Below are positions 59,842 through 64,000 of a stretch of DNA of 64,000 nucleotides, in pieces. The notes beneath the pieces are model-generated. The model did no database searches and was not told the DNA's origin. It saw only the letters and a program-made list of their open reading frames with translations. Position 1 is the first letter of the stretch. Every line of letters begins with the position of its first letter. Source of the stretch: Sphingomonadales bacterium 28-55-16 (GTDB lineage Bacteria; Pseudomonadota; Alphaproteobacteria; Sphingomonadales; Sphingomonadaceae); NCBI GenBank assembly GCA_002278855.1, contig NCGG01000006.1, positions 97,689 through 161,688 of the forward strand, in the 5' to 3' direction. The position numbers were made by a program, and so were the translations under genes.

Positions 59842-60271
59842 AATTCGCGTTTTGCGCCTAAATCATGGCGCCGGCCTGCAACTTCCCGCTTATGCGACAG
59901 ATGGCGCCGCGGGTATGGACATTTGTGCCGCCGAAAGCTTAACCCTGCGCGTGGGCAAGCGTCACGCAGTCGCCACCGGATTCGCCTTTGCCATTCCCGA
60001 TGGATATGAGGTGCAGGTGCGCCCGCGTTCGGGCCTTGCGCTGAAACATGGCATCACCTGCCTGAATACCCCCGGCACTATCGACAGCGACTATCGCGGC
60101 GAAGTGAAGGTTATCCTTGCGAATTTGGGCGAAGATGATTTCATCATCACCAAAGGTGACCGGATCGCGCAGATCGTGGTCGCGCCCGTCACTCAGGGTG
60201 CGATGATCGAAGTGGAAACACTGGATGACACCGCACGCGGAACCGGGGGTTTTGGCTCTACGGGCGTATGA
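59822..60271 (+). CDS. dut: dUTP diphosphatase
   Basis: Dut is a trimeric enzyme that hydrolyses dUTP to dUMP. The 149-residue product contains the five family motifs in order: [59 protein letters not shown] and the C-terminal arm [10 protein letters not shown]. The ATG at 59822 is preferred; a TTG six bases upstream is possible. It overlaps coaBC by 20 bases and moeB by four bases, typical of tight translational coupling. Confidence 0.97.
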   Translation: MHSHKVEIRVLRLNHGAGLQLPAYATDGAAGMDICAAESLTLRVGKRHAVATGFAFAIPDGYEVQVRPRSGLALKHGITCLNTPGTIDSDYRGEVKVILANLGEDDFIITKGDRIAQIVVAPVTQGAMIEVETLDDTARGTGGFGSTGV

Positions 60272-61032
60272 CGCTTAGCGATCAGCAACTTGACCGTTAT
60301 GCCCGGCACATTGTGCTGCGCGACATTGGCGGTGCAGGCCAGTCCAAATTGCTATCCAGCCATGTGCTGCTGATCGGCGCGGGCGGCATTGGTTGCCCCG
60401 CCATCCAATATCTGGCAGCGGCTGGCGTCGGGACAATCAGCGTTGTCGATGATGATATTGTTTCGCTGTCCAACCTTCAGCGGCAAATTCTCTACAGCGA
60501 AAGCGACATTGGCACCGCGAAAATTGATGCCGCTGGAGCCGCCATCGCGCGCCTAAACCCTGATGTGACGTTCATCGGCCATAAGCAGCGCATTGACCGC
60601 ACCACCTCAGCGGCCATTCTCGATGGCGTTGATGTGGTCATTGATGGCTGCGATAATTTCGCCACGCGCTTGATCGTCAACGACCTCTGCCTTGCTGCCA
60701 AAGTGCCTTTGGTGAGCGCCGCCATTGGCCAGTTCCATGGGCAGATTGGTACCTTCACTGGGTGGACAGAAGACGCCCCCTGCTACCGCTGTTTTGTGGG
60801 TGACGCGCATGACCCCGATGATTGCGATGACTGCGCCACACAAGGCGTTCTGGGGGCCATGTGTGGCCTGATGGGATCCTTTGCTGCCATGGAGGCTATT
60901 CGCACCCTGACGGGCTTTGGCGAGGCGCAGAAGGGCAAGCTACATTTGTTCGACGGCATGGCGCCCGCGATGCGTTCTATAAAGCTACCCAAAGATCCTG
61001 CTTGCAGAAGCTGCGGCAGTTTAGCAGCTTAA
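60268..61032 (+). CDS. moeB: HesA/MoeB/ThiF family adenylyltransferase
   Basis: The 254-residue E1-like enzyme adenylates the C terminus of a ubiquitin-like sulfur carrier (MoaD or ThiS). It shows [40 protein letters not shown], the arginine and lysine region, and [20 protein letters not shown]. Zinc cysteine pairs are in [18 protein letters not shown] (C-x2-C) and CRSCGSL (C-x2-C). MoeB and ThiF cannot be told apart by motif; molybdenum- or thiamine-gene neighbours are absent. It overlaps cobB, convergent, by 12 bases. Confidence 0.88.
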   Translation: MTLSDQQLDRYARHIVLRDIGGAGQSKLLSSHVLLIGAGGIGCPAIQYLAAAGVGTISVVDDDIVSLSNLQRQILYSESDIGTAKIDAAGAAIARLNPDVTFIGHKQRIDRTTSAAILDGVDVVIDGCDNFATRLIVNDLCLAAKVPLVSAAIGQFHGQIGTFTGWTEDAPCYRCFVGDAHDPDDCDDCATQGVLGAMCGLMGSFAAMEAIRTLTGFGEAQKGKLHLFDGMAPAMRSIKLPKDPACRSCGSLAA

Positions 61033-61734
61033 AATTTCTTCCACCCAGGCGGGTACTAATTCGGTTGCGAGGCCGTGCCGCGATTCTTCAAACCATGATG
61101 TCCCGTGTGAAGGCTCAAGGTTCAGCTCTAACGTTCGGATGCCCATCTGCCGCGCCTCACGCACCAGGCCAGCGGCGGGGTAGACCGCCCCGGATGTACC
61201 AATGCTCACGAACAAGTCCGCGTTGTTCAGCGCGTCGTAAATCTCGTCCATCCGGTAAGGCATTTCTCCGAACCAGACGATGTCGGGCCGCAACTGCCCT
61301 GCTATGCCGCATGCTGGGCAGGCTGGCCGGTCAATCAATGTCCCACGCCATGGGGGACGTTCATCGCAGGCCATGCACCACGCGTTCAAATGCGCACCAT
61401 GCATATGCAGCAGGCGCTTTGCCCCTGCCCGTTCGTGCAAATCGTCCACATTTTGTGTGACCAACAACAGGTCGCCTGCCCAAGCTGCATCCAGCCGCGC
61501 CAGCGCGTCGTGCGCCGCATTTGGTGCGACCTGCTGGATACGTTCGCGGCGCATATCGTAAAAGCGCAGCACAAGATCAGGGTCACGGGCAAAGGCCTCA
61601 GGGGTCGCGACATCCTCAACCTTATGCTGTTCCCAAAGTCCGCCTGCACTGCGGAAGGTATCAATACCGCTTTCGGCGCTGACCCCGGCGCCCGTCAGGA
61701 TAAGGATGTTTTTGATGTCTTGATTCACATTCAT
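61021..61734 (-). CDS. cobB: NAD-dependent protein deacylase, sirtuin CobB-type
   Basis: This is a class III sirtuin that removes acetyl or succinyl groups from lysines with NAD. The 237-residue product has ILILTGAGVSAESGIDTFRS, the catalytic TQNVDDLHERAGAKRLLHMH GAH (shown in two parts) and the zinc ligands CMACDERPPW and CPACG. GTSGAVYPAAGLVREAR follows. The Tyr and Arg of FYDMRRERI match the pair that gives SIRT5/CobB desuccinylase activity. The ATG at 61734 is preferred. It diverges from dapB across a REP-like repeat. Confidence 0.93.
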   Translation of the reverse strand: MNVNQDIKNILILTGAGVSAESGIDTFRSAGGLWEQHKVEDVATPEAFARDPDLVLRFYDMRRERIQQVAPNAAHDALARLDAAWAGDLLLVTQNVDDLHERAGAKRLLHMHGAHLNAWCMACDERPPWRGTLIDRPACPACGIAGQLRPDIVWFGEMPYRMDEIYDALNNADLFVSIGTSGAVYPAAGLVREARQMGIRTLELNLEPSHGTSWFEESRHGLATELVPAWVEEILSC

Positions 61735-61743
61735 ACCCACAGC

Positions 61744-61805
61744 GTCACCCCGAACTTGTTTCACCCCCTTAATATAGTAAGACCCTGTGACAAGTTCAGG
61801 ATGAT
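61744..61805. repeat. REP-like inverted repeat between cobB and dapB
   Basis: The left arm GTCACCCCGAACTTGT (61744-61759) and right arm ACAAGTTCAGGATGAT (61790-61805) pair at 13 of 16 positions around a 30-base loop. The core is shared with the element at 8895-8923. The right arm holds AGGA at 61798-61801, eight bases before the dapB ATG at 61810, so the repeat seems to supply the ribosome binding site. Confidence 0.7.
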
Positions 61806-61809
61806 AGAT

Positions 61810-62535
61810 ATGAAAATTGGAATTATCGGCAGCGCAGGGCGCATGGGGCAGGCCTTAGTCGATGCCATTGCAGCAGACGGCCACGCCCATGCAGGCGGCG
61901 TCGACAAGGATGGCGACCTTGCCGGATTGATCGCCGCCTCCGACGTTCTCGTCGATTTCTCAAGCCCGCATGCGGTCGAGGCCAATCTCGACGCCTGTTT
62001 GGCTGCGGGCAAGCCCATCGTCATTGGCACGACTGGATTAGAGGAACGCCACCATTTCCTGATCGACGATGCCGCGCGCGACATTCCCGTTTTGCAGACA
62101 GGCAACACGTCCTTGGGTGTAACGATGCTCGCCGCATTGGTGGAGCAAGCCGCGCGCCAGCTTGGCGAAGACTGGGACATCGAAATATTGGAAATGCACC
62201 ACCGGCATAAGGTTGACGCCCCGTCGGGTACGGCCTTGCTGCTGGGTGAAGCCGCCGCGAAGGGCCGCGCGGTCGACCTGAAGGATCATAGCGACCGTGG
62301 CCGCGACGGCATTACGGGCGCGCGCACCGGTGGCAATATCGGTTTTGCATCCTTGCGCGGCGGCAGCGTAGCTGGCGACCATATGGTTATCTTCGCGTCC
62401 GATAACGAACGTATCGAGCTTGTCCATCGTGCCGAAAATCGCGCGATATTCGCCCGTGGCGCTGTTAAAGCTGCCGTGTGGCTGTCCCGCCAAAAACCCG
62501 GACGGTATAATATGCAAGAGGTTCTCGGCCTTTGA
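61810..62535 (+). CDS. dapB: 4-hydroxy-tetrahydrodipicolinate reductase
   Basis: DapB reduces hydroxytetrahydrodipicolinate in lysine and diaminopimelate synthesis. The 241-residue product has the Rossmann N terminus MKIGIIGSAGRMGQALVDAI, the VDFSSPHAVEANLDACLAAG core, and GTTGLEERHHFLIDD. The signature EMHHRHKVDAPSGTALLLGE AA (shown in two parts) and GGNIGFASLRGGSVAGDHMV are clear. An ATG nine bases upstream (61801) is possible; 61810 has the better spacing to AGGA. It overlaps nth. Confidence 0.95.
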   Translation: MKIGIIGSAGRMGQALVDAIAADGHAHAGGVDKDGDLAGLIAASDVLVDFSSPHAVEANLDACLAAGKPIVIGTTGLEERHHFLIDDAARDIPVLQTGNTSLGVTMLAALVEQAARQLGEDWDIEILEMHHRHKVDAPSGTALLLGEAAAKGRAVDLKDHSDRGRDGITGARTGGNIGFASLRGGSVAGDHMVIFASDNERIELVHRAENRAIFARGAVKAAVWLSRQKPGRYNMQEVLGL

Positions 62536-63218
62536 AGAAAGCCGACATCTTTGAATTTTACCGGCGGCTGGCGGAGGCCAATCCTGATCCGGAGACCGAG
62601 CTGGCGTATGGCAATGCGTATCAGTTGCTGGTGGCGGTCACATGCTCGGCGCAATCGACCGATGTGGGGGTGAACAAGGCAACAAAGGCCTTGTTTGCGG
62701 AGGTAAAGACGCCCGCGCAAATGGTCGCGCTTGGGCTGGATGGCTTGAAAGCGCATATCAAGACCATTGGTCTCTTCAACAACAAGGCGAAGAATGTCAT
62801 CGCTTTGTCGGAAATCCTCGTGCGCGATCACGCAGGTGAAGTGCCCGCCGACCGCGATGCGCTGGAGGCATTGCCGGGCGTCGGCCGCAAGACCGCCAAT
62901 GTGGTGATGAACTCGGCATTTGGCGCTGAAACCTTTGCCGTTGATACGCATATCTTCCGCGTTGGAAACCGGACCGGCATCGCGCCCGGCAAGACCGTCG
63001 TCGCGGTCGAAAAGGCCCTTGAGAAAGGCACGCCAAAGCCGTTCCGCATTGGCGCGCACCATTGGCTGATTTTACATGGCCGCTATATCTGCAAGGCGCG
63101 CACCCCCGAATGCTGGCGCTGTCCCGTGGCCGACCTATGCCGCTTCAAACCCAAAACACCGGCGCCCAAAATCAAGTCAGCTACAGTTCAGAATGACCCT
63201 GTTAAGGCAGACACCTAA
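62532..63218 (+). CDS. nth: Endonuclease III
   Basis: Nth removes oxidised pyrimidines and nicks the abasic site. The 228-residue product has the helix-hairpin-helix with catalytic lysine (ALPGVGRKTANVVMNSAFG), the catalytic aspartate in FAVDTHIFRVGN, and the [4Fe-4S] loop C-x6-C-x2-C-x5-C in CKARTPECWRCPVADLC. It starts with TTG at 62532 in a four-base overlap with the dapB stop. The C-terminal tail (about 20 residues) is not conserved. With mutM and mutY it makes three base-excision genes in this window. Confidence 0.95.
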   Translation: MKKADIFEFYRRLAEANPDPETELAYGNAYQLLVAVTCSAQSTDVGVNKATKALFAEVKTPAQMVALGLDGLKAHIKTIGLFNNKAKNVIALSEILVRDHAGEVPADRDALEALPGVGRKTANVVMNSAFGAETFAVDTHIFRVGNRTGIAPGKTVVAVEKALEKGTPKPFRIGAHHWLILHGRYICKARTPECWRCPVADLCRFKPKTPAPKIKSATVQNDPVKADT

Positions 63219-63233
63219 TATTGGAGATGCAAG

Positions 63234-63623
63234 ATGCGTAAGATGCTGTTGATCATACCCGCCATTGTTTTGCTGTCCGGTGGGGCAACTTTCGCGCTTT
63301 CCAGCAAGAAAGCGCCCGAAGCTGTGCGCGCTGTTGGTGCCCCCAAAAGCTGCGTGACCATTTCGCAAATTCGTTCAACGAAAGTCGTCGACAATGATAT
63401 TATCGATTTCCACATGGTTGGCGGCAAGACGTTCCGCAATAAATTGCCGCAAAGCTGCCCCGGGTTGAAATTCGAGGACCGGTTTTCTTACCGTACGTCG
63501 CTCAATCAATTGTGCAGCGTCGACATCGTCCGCGTTTTGCATGATCAAGGCGGGCGCCTTTACGAAGGCGCAGGATGTGGGCTTGGCACGTTTCAGATGG
63601 TCGAGACGGTTTCGGCTGATTAA
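63234..63623 (+). CDS. Secreted cysteine-containing hypothetical protein
   Basis: The 129-residue product has a signal peptide (MRKMLLIIPAIVLLSGGATF ALS, shown in two parts). The mature domain has four cysteines: PKSCVTISQIRS, LPQSCPGLKFED, LNQLCSVDIVRV and GAGCGLGTF. The pattern C-x-I... DNDIIDFHMVGGKTFRNKLP... SC-PGL... LCxxDxI resembles the small DUF6491-like proteins of sphingomonads. It is likely periplasmic with disulfides, function unknown. It follows nth by 15 bases with a weak ribosome binding site (GGAG). Confidence 0.75.
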   Translation: MRKMLLIIPAIVLLSGGATFALSSKKAPEAVRAVGAPKSCVTISQIRSTKVVDNDIIDFHMVGGKTFRNKLPQSCPGLKFEDRFSYRTSLNQLCSVDIVRVLHDQGGRLYEGAGCGLGTFQMVETVSAD

Positions 63624-63633
63624 GTAGATCCGC

Positions 63634-63653
63634 CCCATCGCCTTGCGATAGGG
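63634..63653. terminator. Terminator-like hairpin between convergent genes
   Basis: CCCATCGC-CTT-GCGAT(A)GGG forms an eight-base-pair stem with a bulged A and a three-base loop. It lies between the stop of the secreted-protein gene and the end of the enoyl-CoA hydratase gene on the other strand. There is no strong T tract. Confidence 0.4.
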
Positions 63654-63663
63654 AGAAATAGCT

Positions 63664-64000
63664 TTACTTCCCTGTCCAGTTACCCGGCCGTTTTTCGACA
63701 AAAGCGGCCATACCCTCTTTCTGGTCGGCTGTACCAAACAGGCCATGGAACAGGCGGCGTTCGAATACGACACCTTGCTGCAACGTGGTTTCAAACGCAG
63801 CATTGACCATTTCCTTGCACGCGATCGCGGCCAAGGGTGCCATGGCAGCAATGGCGGTCGCGGTCTTGATCGCTTCATCCACGAGTTCAGCCGCAGGAAC
63901 AACCTTTGCAACCAAGCCTGAACGCTCCGCCTCTGCGGCGTCCATCATCCGGCCCGTCAGGCACATTTCCATTGCTTTGGCCTTGCCAATTGCGCGCGTC
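63664..64000 (-). CDS. Enoyl-CoA hydratase/isomerase family, C-terminal part (start outside window)
   Basis: This is the C-terminal 111 or so residues of a crotonase-fold protein that would hydrate or isomerise acyl-CoA. Visible family features are [24 protein letters not shown] (shown in two parts) and the helix [24 protein letters not shown]. The ending [17 protein letters not shown] closely resembles short-chain enoyl-CoA hydratases. The N-terminal half with the first catalytic glutamate is beyond the window edge. Confidence 0.92.
   Translation of the reverse strand, partial: TRAIGKAKAMEMCLTGRMMDAAEAERSGLVAKVVPAAELVDEAIKTATAIAAMAPLAAIACKEMVNAAFETTLQQGVVFERRLFHGLFGTADQKEGMAAFVEKRPGNWTGK

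Noticed and set aside
1..64000. tRNA, rRNA, CRISPR, prophage or insertion sequence
   Set aside because: No cloverleaf ending in CCA, no ribosomal RNA, no spaced direct repeats, and no transposase, integrase or phage protein was seen; weakly conserved small RNAs could be missed by eye.

Overview
The window looks like chromosome of an alphaproteobacterium, most probably a member of the Sphingomonadales (Sphingopyxis/Sphingorhabdus-like). This rests on gene orders typical of that group: rpsT next to dnaA; mutM divergent from ubiE-ubiB-coaBC-dut; secB divergent from a Tim44-like gene with mltA and smr; cobA-DUF2849-cysI-DUF934-cysH; rpmH-rnpA-yidD-yidC-yihA. The DUF1489, PGPGW and ABA4-like small proteins fit too. 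No similarity search was possible, so genus level is inference. I saw no rRNA, tRNA, CRISPR array, insertion sequence or prophage.

Layout: 1-3.5 kb holds the end of an ammonium transporter, a decayed PilZ gene, a flavin oxidoreductase and a glycosyltransferase. 3.5-8.9 kb has SelO and a siroheme/sulfate-assimilation operon. 9-13.2 kb has a thioesterase and the L34/RNase P/YidC cluster. 13.3-18.6 kb has a GST and a reverse-strand operon dnaJ-brkB-fabI-unknown-aroC. 18.6-23.8 kb has PLP, metal-transport and small soluble genes. 23.8-29.8 kb has redox, repair and NAD hydrolysis genes, DciA and two DsbA-like proteins. 29.9-36.7 kb has SMC, a hydrolase, an ATP-dependent DNA ligase and its partner nuclease. 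36.8-42.1 kb is a carbohydrate island (alpha-galactosidase, sodium symporter, glycerol kinase). 42.2-51.4 kb has an orphan PAS-like protein, dapE, cell-wall and secretion genes, murJ and trpS. 51.4-54.7 kb has a zinc-ribbon/SH3 protein, dnaA and rpsT. 54.8-64 kb has mutM, ubiE-ubiB, a ccdAB toxin-antitoxin pair, coaBC-dut-moeB, cobB, dapB-nth, a secreted protein and a truncated enoyl-CoA hydratase.

Most of the window is housekeeping. The signals that stand out are: (i) ribosomal protein L34 with a perfect in-frame 30-bp tandem duplication that repeats ten residues; (ii) a ccdAB module inside the ubiB-coaBC-dut operon, with a near-consensus promoter, a palindrome on the -10 box and an apparently leaderless start; (iii) a divergent alpha-galactosidase / symporter-glycerol kinase locus around a clean operator-like palindrome, which could serve galactosyl-glycerol (floridoside-type) use; (iv) a PilZ gene broken by deletion; (v) a ligase-associated nuclease whose conserved N terminus lies upstream of any AUG/GUG/UUG codon.
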